Notes: a model not told the origin generated them from the letters alone. 5,944 nt of DNA from Pseudomonadota bacterium (GCA_027620395.1 JAQBZY010000109.1:1-5944); one strand, 5' to 3'. Shown: positions 1 to 5,801, counted from the first letter of the stretch. Numbers and translations are program-made.

Positions 1-23
1 CCATGAAACGGCGGTTGGCATGA
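1..23 (+). CDS. Possible 3' end of an upstream gene
   Basis: One plus-strand frame is open from the window edge and ends at TGA 21-23, reading ...MKRRLA. Its stop overlaps the ATG at 20 in an ATGA arrangement, which is typical of translationally coupled genes. Only seven codons are visible, so neither the existence of the gene nor its product can be established. If it is real, the radical SAM gene is an internal member of a longer operon that starts to the left of the window. Confidence 0.3.
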
Positions 24-1522
24 CAAGCGATCCGGTCGATCTCGTCCTGGTCAATCCGGGCGGACGGGAAAAGATCTATCAGCAGCTCGGTGGCGAATTG
101 ACGGCCATCGAGCCGCCTTTGTGGTGCCGGCTGATTGGCGGCTATGTCCGCGACCGCGGGCGGCGGATCGTGATCATGGATTCCGAGGCCGAGAACATGG
201 GGCCGGACCGGATCGCGGCCAAAATCCAAGAATTGAATCCAAAGCTCGTGGCGATGATTGTGTTCGGGCATCAGCCGTCGGCCTCGACGCAGCAGATGGT
301 GGCGGCCAGCGACACCGCCCGGGCCATCAAGGCGGCGAGCGCCGATATTCCGATCATCTTCGTCGGCGGCCATGTCTCGGCGCTGCCGGAGCGCACGCTC
401 CTCGAGGAAGCGGCCGATTTCGCCTGCAAGGGCGAAGGCCCGGTGACGGTGACGGCGCTGCTGGATGCCTTGGATGCCGGTGGCGACGGCACGGCCCTGG
501 CCGAGGTGCCGGGACTGGTCTGGCGCTCGGACGAAAAGATCACGATCAATGCCCCGGCGCCGTTGATTAAGGATCTGGACGCAGATCTACACGGCAACGT
601 TTGGGATCTGCTGCCGATGGAGAAGTATCGGGCGCACAATTGGCAGTGCTTCGGCGCGCTCGAGACACGGATACCATACGCGTCGATCTACACGTCCCTC
701 GGCTGCCCCTACAAATGCACATTTTGTTGCATCAACGCGCCGTTCGACGTCAACCGCTACCGGATGCGCAAGCCCGAGAACGTGGTCGCCGAAATCGCCC
801 TTCTCCGCGAAACCTATGGCGTCAAAACCTTCAAGTTCATCGACGAGATGTTCGTGCTGAATGAGAAGCACGTGATGGCGGTGTGCGACGGCATCATCGA
901 GCGCGGTCTCGGCGATCTCAACATCTGGGCCTATGCACGGGTCGACACGGTCAAGCCGAGGATGCTGGAAAAGCTCCGGAAGGCCGGATTTCAATGGCTG
1001 GCGCTCGGCATCGAGTCGGGCTCGGCGCATGTCCGCGATGGCGCCGACAAAGCCTTCGATCAATCGGAAATCACCGGCATCGTCCGGCAAATCCAGGACG
1101 CCGGCATCAAAGTCGCCGGCAACTTCATCTTCGGGCTTCCCGACGATGATAGCGACAGCATGCAGGCGACCCTCGATCTGGCGCTGGAACTCAATTGCGA
1201 GTACGCCAATTTCTATTCCGCTATGGCCTATCCGGGCTCGCCGCTCTATGCCATGGCTGTCGCCAAGGGCTGGGCGTTGCCTGAGCATTGGTCGGGTTAT
1301 TCGCAGCACAGCTACGATTGCCAACCGCTGCCGACCGAGAAAGTCGGCGCCGCTGAGGTATTGAAATTCCGCGATCAGGCGTTCCACGCCTATTTCGAGG
1401 GCAAGCGCTACCTCGACATGGTGGCGCAGCGGTTCGGCTGGGACACGCGCCATCATATCGAGGAAATGGCGACGCACCGCTTGAAGCGAAAATTGCTCGA
1501 AAGCCAGGAAGCGGTGGAATGA
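20..1522 (+). CDS. Cobalamin-binding-domain radical SAM enzyme
   Basis: This 500-residue protein has the two-domain layout of class B (cobalamin-binding) radical SAM enzymes. Residues about 6-180 form a Rossmann-like B12-binding domain: VDLVLVNP at the start, VGGHVSALPE near 115-124 and KGEGPV near 137-142. The usual DxHxxG motif reads D54-S-E56 here, so the lower-axial His is absent; many family members bind cobalamin without it. The radical SAM barrel follows with the [4Fe-4S] motif CPYKCTFC (C229, C233, C236), FIDEMF near 273-278, ALGIESGS at 328-335 and NFIFGLP at 368-374. A helical C-terminal region of about 70 residues ends the protein. Class members carry out radical methylations, ring closures and other C-C chemistry, often on lipids, sugars or cofactors; the substrate here is unknown. 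The reading frame is open to the left edge, but the ATG at 20 fits the family because the domain begins about six residues later; the ribosome site (GGCGG, 10-14) is weak. The two downstream sugar-activation genes suggest a role in an envelope glycan or glycolipid. Confidence 0.93.
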   Translation: MTSDPVDLVLVNPGGREKIYQQLGGELTAIEPPLWCRLIGGYVRDRGRRIVIMDSEAENMGPDRIAAKIQELNPKLVAMIVFGHQPSASTQQMVAASDTARAIKAASADIPIIFVGGHVSALPERTLLEEAADFACKGEGPVTVTALLDALDAGGDGTALAEVPGLVWRSDEKITINAPAPLIKDLDADLHGNVWDLLPMEKYRAHNWQCFGALETRIPYASIYTSLGCPYKCTFCCINAPFDVNRYRMRKPENVVAEIALLRETYGVKTFKFIDEMFVLNEKHVMAVCDGIIERGLGDLNIWAYARVDTVKPRMLEKLRKAGFQWLALGIESGSAHVRDGADKAFDQSEITGIVRQIQDAGIKVAGNFIFGLPDDDSDSMQATLDLALELNCEYANFYSAMAYPGSPLYAMAVAKGWALPEHWSGYSQHSYDCQPLPTEKVGAAEVLKFRDQAFHAYFEGKRYLDMVAQRFGWDTRHHIEEMATHRLKRKLLESQEAVE

Positions 1523-1532
1523 TGTCACGTGC

Positions 1533-1560
1533 CGTCATCCCCGCTTTCGCCGGGATGACG
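1533..1560. repeat. REP-like hairpin, CGTCATCC type
   Basis: The 12-base arms 1533-1544 and 1549-1560 are inverted repeats with one mismatch around a TTTC loop. Outer termini are CGTCAT and ATGACG. The form matches the short palindromic GTCATCCC...GGGATGAC repeats scattered between genes in many proteobacteria. It begins 10 bases after the radical SAM stop and is followed by a fairly T-rich stretch (AATTTATTCTTG), so it could weaken transcription into the next gene or protect the upstream mRNA end. It is not a classic terminator because there is no clean T run. Confidence 0.75.
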
Positions 1561-1588
1561 AATTTATTCTTGTCGACGGCAGGCTAAA

Positions 1589-2323
1589 ATGAACGCTCGC
1601 GCCCCCCTCGCCGACGTCGACGTGGTGGTGTTGGCCGGCGGGCTTGGCACCCGGCTCGCCGGTGTCCTCATGGATAGGCCGAAGCTATTGGCGCCGATCG
1701 GCGATCGACCGTTCCTGGATCATCTGGTCGAATGGATCGCAAGCTTTGGCGGCAAGCGGATGATCCTTTGTCTCGGACACTTAGCCGACAAGGTGACGGA
1801 CCACTTGGCGGCCAAAACTTACCCATCCGTTGCCATCGAATGTATTGTCGAACCAAGTCCGCAGGGCACCGCCGGGGCGCTGCGGCTGGCGAAATCGCAC
1901 ATCCAAGCCGATCTGGCGCTGGTCATAAACGGCGATAGCTGGCTCGACGCCGATCTCGGCGATTTCACCCAAGCGCACCGAAAGACTGCTGCGCCGGCTA
2001 GCATTCTTGCCGTTAGGGTCGCCGACGCCGGTCGTTACGGTGCGCTCGAGGTATCCGACGGCGGACGGATTGTGAAATTCCGCGAGAAAGATGCGGCCGC
2101 CGGCGCCGGTTTGATCAATGGCGGCGTCTATGCCTTGGGCGCGGCGTTCTGGCCGCTTCTCGAGACCAATCCAGGGCCGTCGTTGGAGCGCGATGTCTTT
2201 CAATGCTTGCCTTCCGGCACCCTTGCCGCCTATGACGCTGGCAACGTGCCGTTCATCGACATCGGCACGCCGGAGAGCTTGGCCATGGCGGCAAGCATCA
2301 TCAAGAGCGGAGCACGCGCGTGA
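1589..2323 (+). CDS. hddC: Sugar-1-phosphate nucleotidyltransferase, HddC-like
   Basis: The 244-residue protein is a single-domain nucleotidyltransferase of the NTP_transferase family. It shows the nucleotide-binding signature LAGGLGTRL (15-23), then DRPKLLAPIGDRPF (29-42) with the conserved PK pair. The metal-binding site is NGDSWLDADL (114-123, D116), followed by an NGGVYAL segment and a C-terminal FIDIGTPESLAMA segment. The length and LAPI...PFLDHL pattern resemble D-glycero-alpha-D-manno-heptose 1-phosphate guanylyltransferase (HddC/WcbM), which forms GDP-heptose from GTP. MurNAc- or mannose-1-phosphate uridylyl/guanylyl transferases are the main alternatives, since the substrate cannot be read from sequence alone. 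Pairing with an HddA-like kinase favours heptose. The start has an AGG at 1581-1583 five bases upstream. The gene ends in GTGA, overlapping the kinase start by 4 bases. A cytoplasmic enzyme is expected; no membrane segment is seen. Confidence 0.85.
   Translation: MNARAPLADVDVVVLAGGLGTRLAGVLMDRPKLLAPIGDRPFLDHLVEWIASFGGKRMILCLGHLADKVTDHLAAKTYPSVAIECIVEPSPQGTAGALRLAKSHIQADLALVINGDSWLDADLGDFTQAHRKTAAPASILAVRVADAGRYGALEVSDGGRIVKFREKDAAAGAGLINGGVYALGAAFWPLLETNPGPSLERDVFQCLPSGTLAAYDAGNVPFIDIGTPESLAMAASIIKSGARA
2309..2322 (+). promoter_or_regulatory. RBS and GTG start inside hddC end
   Basis: GGAG at 2309-2312 lies seven bases before the GTG start codon at 2320-2322, inside the last codons of the preceding gene. 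The start overlaps the TGA stop (2321-2323). This site decides the kinase start: the MIISRTPFRIS N-terminus it gives matches the family's usual beginning. It implies termination-reinitiation coupling. Confidence 0.7.
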
Positions 2324-3324
2324 TCATCAGCCGAACCCCCTTCCGCATATCGCTATTCGGTGGCGGCACCGACTATCGGGCATGGTTTGGCAACAATGGC
2401 GGCGCCGTGCTCGGATTCGCCATCGACAAATATTGCTATATTTCGGTGCGCCGGCTGCCGCCGTTCTTCGAGCATAAGCACCGCATCGTCTATTCCGTGG
2501 TCGAGAACGTTCGGGCCATCGATGAGATCAAGCATCCGGCCGTGCGCGGCGTGATGACCGATCAGAAAGTCGATGTTGGTCTCGAGGTACACCATGATGG
2601 CGATTTGCCTGCGCGTTCGGGCCTCGGCTCATCGTCGTCGTTCACGGTCGGATTTTATAACGCCCTCGCCGCCCTTCGGGGCCGCATCGTCTCGAAACGC
2701 GATCTAGCGCGCGAAGCGATCCGGATCGAGCACCAGGTGATCCAGGAGCAGGTTGGCTGCCAGGATCAAATCTGGGCTGCCTACGGTGGGCTCAACCGGA
2801 TCGATTTCCTGCCAAACGGCGAATTCGACGTCCGGCCGGCCGTGGTCGATGCCGAGAGGCGCCAGGATTTGGTCGATCACTTGATGCTGGTATTTACCGG
2901 CCTCACCCGTTTGGCGCCGGAAATGGCGGAAAAGAAAGTCGCCAACATGGGCAACCGGCAACCCCAACTCCGCGCCATGCAGCAGATGGTCGACGCCGCC
3001 GAGGAAATATTGCAAGACGGCTCTCGGCCGATCCGCGATTTGGGGTCGTTACTGCATCAGTCTTGGCTGCTGAAACGCGAACTAGCCGACGGCGTGACAA
3101 CACCCCGGGTCGATGAAATCTATCAGGCCGCGATGGACGCCGGTGCCGCCGGCGGCAAGCTCTTGGGTGCCGGCGGCGGCGGCTTCATGCTGTTCGTGGC
3201 CGAACCGGAGGTGCAGAGCAAAATCAAGGAGCGGCTCAAGGATCTGGTGCAGGTCCGGGTCGGCATCGATTCCGTCGGTTCCAAGATCGTGGTCTACGAA
3301 CCGGACGGGCTCCAGTTCGCCTAA
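2320..3324 (+). CDS. hddA: GHMP kinase, heptose-7-phosphate kinase HddA-like
   Basis: This 334-residue protein is a GHMP-superfamily small-molecule kinase with all three signatures. Motif 1 is the N-terminal RTPFRISLFGGGTDY (5-19). The ATP-binding motif 2 is PARSGLGSSSS (97-107). Motif 3 is the C-terminal GGKLLGAGGGGFMLF (278-292). The compact GGGTD start and the QVGCQDQIWAAYGGLN segment are typical of the galactokinase/mevalonate-kinase-related group that includes D-glycero-alpha-D-manno-heptose 7-phosphate kinase, which phosphorylates C1 to give the 1,7-bisphosphate. A sugar kinase with another substrate, such as an L-fucose or related kinase, is the main alternative. GTG is the start codon. 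The gene is coupled to the HddC-like transferase, so both are probably made in step. HddA and HddC act on either side of a C7 phosphatase (GmhB) that is not in this window. The enzyme should be cytoplasmic. Confidence 0.87.
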   Translation: MIISRTPFRISLFGGGTDYRAWFGNNGGAVLGFAIDKYCYISVRRLPPFFEHKHRIVYSVVENVRAIDEIKHPAVRGVMTDQKVDVGLEVHHDGDLPARSGLGSSSSFTVGFYNALAALRGRIVSKRDLAREAIRIEHQVIQEQVGCQDQIWAAYGGLNRIDFLPNGEFDVRPAVVDAERRQDLVDHLMLVFTGLTRLAPEMAEKKVANMGNRQPQLRAMQQMVDAAEEILQDGSRPIRDLGSLLHQSWLLKRELADGVTTPRVDEIYQAAMDAGAAGGKLLGAGGGGFMLFVAEPEVQSKIKERLKDLVQVRVGIDSVGSKIVVYEPDGLQFA

Positions 3325-3359
3325 GCTCGACGGTGGTGCCCTGGAGATATCGCCCAAGT

Positions 3360-3431
3360 CGTCATCTCGGCGAAACCGAGACCCAGTTTCCAGAGCGGTC
3401 AACCTGAGTTCCCGCTTAGGCGGCAATGACG
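3360..3431. repeat. Degenerate composite palindromic repeat
   Basis: A 72-base element has outer termini CGTCAT (3360-3365) and ATGACG (3426-3431), the same ends as the hairpin at 1533-1560. Near the left end is a perfect small hairpin, TCTCGG (3365-3370), loop CGAAA, CCGAGA (3376-3381). The left and right halves are imperfect inverted copies of each other, agreeing at roughly two thirds of about 25 positions. Just beyond, TGACGGGG (3427-3434) is inverted as CCCCGTCA at 3466-3473. It looks like a decayed MITE- or REP-type element inserted after the kinase gene. No ORF of coding character lies in the 3325-3567 gap. Confidence 0.6.
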
Positions 3432-3500
3432 GGGTGGCGTATATGACCGACTTCAGGCTCGGGCTCCCCGTCACCTATTGCCAGTAACTCCCCGGAAAAC

Positions 3501-3528
3501 TTGACAGTTTGCCCACCGCCGCGATAGT
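3501..3528 (+). promoter_or_regulatory. Sigma-70-like promoter for the glycosyltransferase
   Basis: A perfect -35 hexamer TTGACA (3501-3506) is followed, after 16 bases, by GATAGT (3523-3528), which matches the -10 consensus at four of six positions. Transcription would start near 3535, leaving a leader of about 33 bases. It lies outside the neighbouring repeat and is the best promoter in the window. It indicates that the glycosyltransferase is expressed independently of the hddC-hddA pair. Confidence 0.6.
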
Positions 3529-3555
3529 GCCGGCATTGGGCGACGGCAGTAATCT

Positions 3556-3567
3556 AGGGAATTCCCG
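3556..3567 (+). promoter_or_regulatory. RBS overlapping a GGGAATTCCC palindrome
   Basis: AGGGA at 3556-3560 is a good Shine-Dalgarno sequence seven bases before the ATG at 3568 and fixes that start. It is embedded in the perfect 10-base palindrome 3557-3566. In RNA this could form only a 3-base-pair stem, so strong occlusion is unlikely. Confidence 0.6.
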
Positions 3568-4524
3568 ATGGCGGACAAGACGCGCGGCAAAGACCAACTG
3601 ATCTCGGTGGTGTTCTCGTTTCGCAACGAGGAAGCGGTCCTCGACGAGTTGATTGACTGCGTTTCCGCGGCAATTGACGGCGCCGGCCATCCATATGAGA
3701 TTATTTTCGTCAACGATGCGTCCGATGACGGTTCCCTCGATATTCTCGGCCGGCGCGCCAAAGCCGATGCCCGAATTAAGATCATCACCATGTCGAATCG
3801 TTTCGGCGTCAGCGAATGCGCCCTCGCCGGCATGGAACGGGCCAAGGGTGCGGCTGTCGTCTACATGGACACCGATCTACAGGATCCGCCGGAGGTGTTG
3901 CCGGAATTGTTCGAGAAATGGCGGGGCGGCGCCGATCTAGTCTATACCCGCCGGCTCAGCCGTTCCGGCGAAAGCCCGTTCCGCATGTGGGCGACGAAAT
4001 ACGCCTACGCCATCATCAATGCCGTCTCGGAAATCGAATTGCCGGTCGAGGCCGGCGACTTACGCCTGCTCGACCGTAAGGTGGTCGAGGCGCTCCTGGC
4101 ATTGCCTGAATCGAACCCCTATCTCCGCGGCCTCACCATGTGGGTCGGCTTCGAACGGGCCGAGGTTTGGTATCACCGTCAGGCCCGCGCCGGCGGCGAG
4201 ACGCACTTCCCTGGCGTCTTCAGCAAGGGACCGGTCAACGCCTTCGTCGCCGGGATCACGTCTTTTTCGATGTGGCCGCTCTATGCCGTGCTGCTGGCCG
4301 GCTTGGCCGGGCTCGGCGTCGGTGCCGGTGGGTTGATGCTGAGCGGGTTGGCGGCGCTGGCGGGCTTTGGTTGCGCGACCGCTGGCTGGGTGTTTTTCCT
4401 GCTGCTGCTATGGGGCGGATTGATGACCGGCGTCGGCATCGTCGCGATGTATATGAGCCGCATGTATCGCGATATTCGCGGCCGGCCCAGGCATATCGTC
4501 AAGGATACCGTCAACCTCGATTGA
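3568..4524 (+). CDS. Family 2 glycosyltransferase, GtrB/DPM1-like, membrane anchored
   Basis: The 318-residue protein has an N-terminal GT-A domain and two C-terminal membrane segments, as in bactoprenol-phosphate glucosyltransferase GtrB, ArnC and DPM1-type enzymes. Seen motifs are ISVVFSFRNEE (12-22), VNDASDDGS (48-56), the metal/donor site MDTDLQDPPE (D101, D103, D106) and AGDLRLLDRKVVEAL, the GDFRLLDR-type motif. NPYLRGLTMWVGF matches the family's segment before the membrane region. Hydrophobic stretches at about 236-264 and 270-294 are followed by the positively charged tail SRMYRDIRGRPRHIV, expected in the cytoplasm. Such enzymes move a sugar from a nucleotide donor to undecaprenyl phosphate at the inner membrane. 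Two motifs deviate: NRFGVSECALAG replaces the usual RNFGKEAALLAG, and GGETHFP replaces the usual GxSKYP before the first membrane helix. These may reflect a different acceptor or donor. The gene has its own promoter and RBS, and faces a convergent gene downstream. The sugar is unknown. Confidence 0.9.
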   Translation: MADKTRGKDQLISVVFSFRNEEAVLDELIDCVSAAIDGAGHPYEIIFVNDASDDGSLDILGRRAKADARIKIITMSNRFGVSECALAGMERAKGAAVVYMDTDLQDPPEVLPELFEKWRGGADLVYTRRLSRSGESPFRMWATKYAYAIINAVSEIELPVEAGDLRLLDRKVVEALLALPESNPYLRGLTMWVGFERAEVWYHRQARAGGETHFPGVFSKGPVNAFVAGITSFSMWPLYAVLLAGLAGLGVGAGGLMLSGLAALAGFGCATAGWVFFLLLLWGGLMTGVGIVAMYMSRMYRDIRGRPRHIVKDTVNLD

Positions 4525-4534
4525 CGATGCGGTC

Positions 4535-4566
4535 ATTCCGGGCGGTGCGAAGCGCCGCCCCGGAAT
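4535..4566. repeat. REP-like hairpin, GTCATTCCGG type
   Basis: Left arm 4535-4548 and right arm 4552-4566 pair around a GAA loop with one bulged base and one G-T position. The flanking GGTCATTCC and GGAATCCA ends are those of a very common proteobacterial intergenic repeat. It begins 11 bases after the glycosyltransferase stop and can form a strong hairpin in that mRNA. Confidence 0.75.
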
Positions 4567-4591
4567 CCACTGCCCCGAGAGTGGATCCCGG
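4560..4591. repeat. Second palindrome overlapping the first
   Basis: Arms 4560-4571 and 4580-4591 (CCGGAATCCACT and AGTGGATCCCGG) are inverted repeats with one mismatch; the inner seven bases, ATCCACT/AGTGGAT, are perfect. The loop is GCCCCGAG. The left arm shares seven bases with the right arm of the preceding hairpin, so the two structures are mutually exclusive near their junction. Confidence 0.65.
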
Positions 4592-4597
4592 AACGCC

Positions 4598-4613
4598 TAG
4601 AGTGAGGACTCTA
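4598..4613. terminator. Short hairpin, possible terminator element
   Basis: TAGAGT (4598-4603) and ACTCTA (4608-4613) are perfect inverted repeats around a GAGG loop, followed by TTTCG. The stem is weak and the T run is only three bases, so it is at best a partial plus-strand terminator that acts with the flanking hairpins between two convergent genes. Confidence 0.35.
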
Positions 4614-4618
4614 TTTCG

Positions 4619-4665
4619 CCTCACCCTGAGGAGTGCGCACTTTGCGCGCGTCTCGAAGGGCGAGG
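4619..4665. repeat. CCTCACCCTGAGGAG-type palindromic repeat
   Basis: CCTCACCCT (4619-4627) pairs with AGGGCGAGG (4657-4665) with one mismatch. An inner hairpin, GTGCGCA-CTT-TGCGCGC with one G-T pair, lies between them. The TGAGGAG and GTCTCGAAGGGCGAGG parts match a repeat familiar from alphaproteobacteria such as Bradyrhizobium and Rhodopseudomonas relatives. It ends three bases from the stop codon of the minus-strand phosphatase and would form a hairpin at the end of that mRNA. Confidence 0.75.
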
Positions 4666-4668
4666 CAG

Positions 4669-5508
4669 TCAGCCCGTCCGCGAAATGAGATCGGCGAGCG
4701 GCGCGAAAGATGCCGCATCCCCTGTGACGAGCAACGTCTTGCGTTCGAGCACCGGCCCCGGTTCGTAGGTGGCCCCTGTTTCCGAGACCTCCGCGCGGCC
4801 GCCGATCTCGCGCACGATCAGCGCGCCGGCGGCATGGTCCCAAGGCTTCAGAAGTCCGGCGAAACGGGCGAAATGCAGCCGGCCCAGGGCCATGTCCATG
4901 TACTCCCGCCCAACGCAGCGGGCGCGCGAAAAACGGCTTGGGCAGGCGATGCCGGCGGCGTCGGCGGTCCTTTGCATCCGGGCCGCGAATTTGCTGCCGA
5001 TCGAGCCCGATTGTTCGGCAAAAGGCAGCGGCGCAAGCGTTCCGAGCCGCGTTTCCTGGCCGGTCTTGTCGACGCGAAACGCGCCCGACCCGGCCGTGGC
5101 GCAAACGGTTTCGTCGGCATTGGGATCGTAAATCCAGCCGGCCCGGGCCGCGCCTTGCCAGAAGAGCGCAACGATGACGCAAAACGGCGGTACGCCTCTG
5201 GCGTAGTTATCGGTGCCGTCGACCGGATCGACGATCCAGACCGGCGCCTCGCCGCCAAGGGTCTTGAGACTATCGGGATCGGTCTCGTAGCCCTCCTCGC
5301 CCAGGACCAGGCTTCCCGGCAGCAATTCCGCCAAATGTCGCCGCAGCGCCGCCTCGGAGGCGACATCGGCGGCGGTCACCTTGTCGCCCGGGCGCTTTTC
5401 GCGGATCTCATGGGCGGCCAGCATCCGGAACCGGGGCATGATCTCGGTTGCCGCCACGTCCCGCATGATGCCGATGACGGCGGTGCTGTCTGGAAGCTGC
5501 AAGGTCAT
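4669..5508 (-). CDS. Inositol monophosphatase family phosphatase
   Basis: The 279-residue protein is a Mg-dependent, lithium-sensitive-type phosphatase of the inositol monophosphatase family. The conserved metal sites are present: GEEG with E71, WIVDPVDGTDNY with D94, D97 and T99 (91-102), and KPWDHAAGALIVREIGG with D224 (221-237). DKVTAADVASE (42-52) is the usual N-terminal motif. Length is normal for the family. Members hydrolyse inositol-1-phosphate, histidinol phosphate, 3'-phosphoadenosine 5'-phosphate or sugar phosphates; sequence alone does not choose. The ATG at 5508 is preferred because it starts one base after the preceding gene's stop (TGACATG) and gives the family N-terminus. An in-frame ATG at 5628 would add 40 residues entirely inside the preceding gene. 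No Shine-Dalgarno is visible upstream of 5508, so reinitiation after the small gene is likely. A cytoplasmic location is expected. Confidence 0.9.
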   Translation of the reverse strand: MTLQLPDSTAVIGIMRDVAATEIMPRFRMLAAHEIREKRPGDKVTAADVASEAALRRHLAELLPGSLVLGEEGYETDPDSLKTLGGEAPVWIVDPVDGTDNYARGVPPFCVIVALFWQGAARAGWIYDPNADETVCATAGSGAFRVDKTGQETRLGTLAPLPFAEQSGSIGSKFAARMQRTADAAGIACPSRFSRARCVGREYMDMALGRLHFARFAGLLKPWDHAAGALIVREIGGRAEVSETGATYEPGPVLERKTLLVTGDAASFAPLADLISRTG

Positions 5509-5509
5509 G

Positions 5510-5779
5510 TCAATTGATGTAGAGATCGCGGTCGCGGTGATAGGCGGCGGCGACGTCATCGATGATGCGCGCCGCGTCGCTGGAATAATCGGCCCGCTGC
5601 AACAGCGCTTGGGCGATGAAGGCGGCAAACGTCACTGCCTCGCCCTTGCCACGGAGATCGAATTTCTCGGCCAGTTCGTCCAGAACCCGATGCGTGCTTT
5701 CCCGGGCCATCACGTTCAGTTGCCGTTTCACGTAGCGGTTCCGCTGCCGCCATTTGCTTTGAGATTCCGCCGTCGCCAT
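5510..5779 (-). CDS. Small basic protein, ribbon-helix-helix-like
   Basis: An 89-residue protein of unassigned function. It has a basic N-terminus (KWRQRNRYVKRQ, 9-20), then LNVMARESTHRVLDELAEKF (21-40) and LRGKGEAVTFAAFIAQALLQ (42-61). This fits one beta strand followed by two helices, the ribbon-helix-helix DNA-binding fold, with an acidic/aromatic C-terminal extension (YSSDAARIIDDVAAAYHRDRDLYIN). The assignment is inferred from pattern, not from a family match. The start at 5779 is chosen because GAGGG lies seven bases upstream; an in-frame ATG at 5809 lacks a ribosome site and would place the palindrome at 5790-5801 inside the coding region. The gene sits one base before the phosphatase and probably leads its operon. 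It could regulate that operon, or be a conserved hypothetical protein with another role. Confidence 0.75.
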   Translation of the reverse strand: MATAESQSKWRQRNRYVKRQLNVMARESTHRVLDELAEKFDLRGKGEAVTFAAFIAQALLQRADYSSDAARIIDDVAAAYHRDRDLYIN

Positions 5780-5789
5780 GACGCTACCC

Positions 5790-5801
5790 TCTACTAGTAG
5801 A
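5790..5801. promoter_or_regulatory. 12-base perfect palindrome, candidate operator
   Basis: TCTACTAGTAGA is a perfect palindrome located 11 bases upstream of the ATG at 5779 and just before the GAGGG ribosome site. Ribbon-helix-helix repressors bind such short symmetric sites, so self-repression is possible. This is inferred from position and symmetry only. Confidence 0.4.

Noticed and set aside
587..1528. Long minus-strand open frame (313 codons) opposite the radical SAM gene
   Set aside because: It lies fully antisense to a gene with clear motifs, has no recognisable domain, and such frames are expected opposite GC-rich coding sequence.
3325..3500. A small gene or RNA in the gap after hddA
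   Set aside because: Open frames here are run-ons of shadow frames from the kinase gene with no good start site, and the visible structure is explained by the decayed repeat.
1533..4665. CRISPR array or tandem repeats
   Set aside because: The repeats are palindromic, spread over separate gaps and differ in sequence and length; there is no regular repeat-spacer pattern.
4511..5182. Minus-strand frame (223 codons) overlapping the phosphatase
   Set aside because: It is a shifted-frame shadow of the phosphatase running through the intergenic repeats; the translation is Arg-rich low-complexity.
4669..5508. The phosphatase as the missing heptose-bisphosphate phosphatase (GmhB)
   Set aside because: GmhB is a HAD-family enzyme; this protein belongs to the inositol monophosphatase family and sits in a separate, oppositely oriented operon.
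4633..5517. Plus-strand open frame (294 codons) opposite the phosphatase
   Set aside because: It is antisense to a protein with all inositol monophosphatase motifs, and its Arg/Gly-rich translation shows no family features.
5509..5628. 40-residue N-terminal extension of the phosphatase from the ATG at 5628
   Set aside because: It would lie entirely inside the small gene and has Pro/Ser/Thr-rich content foreign to the family; the ATG at 5508 sits right after the previous stop.
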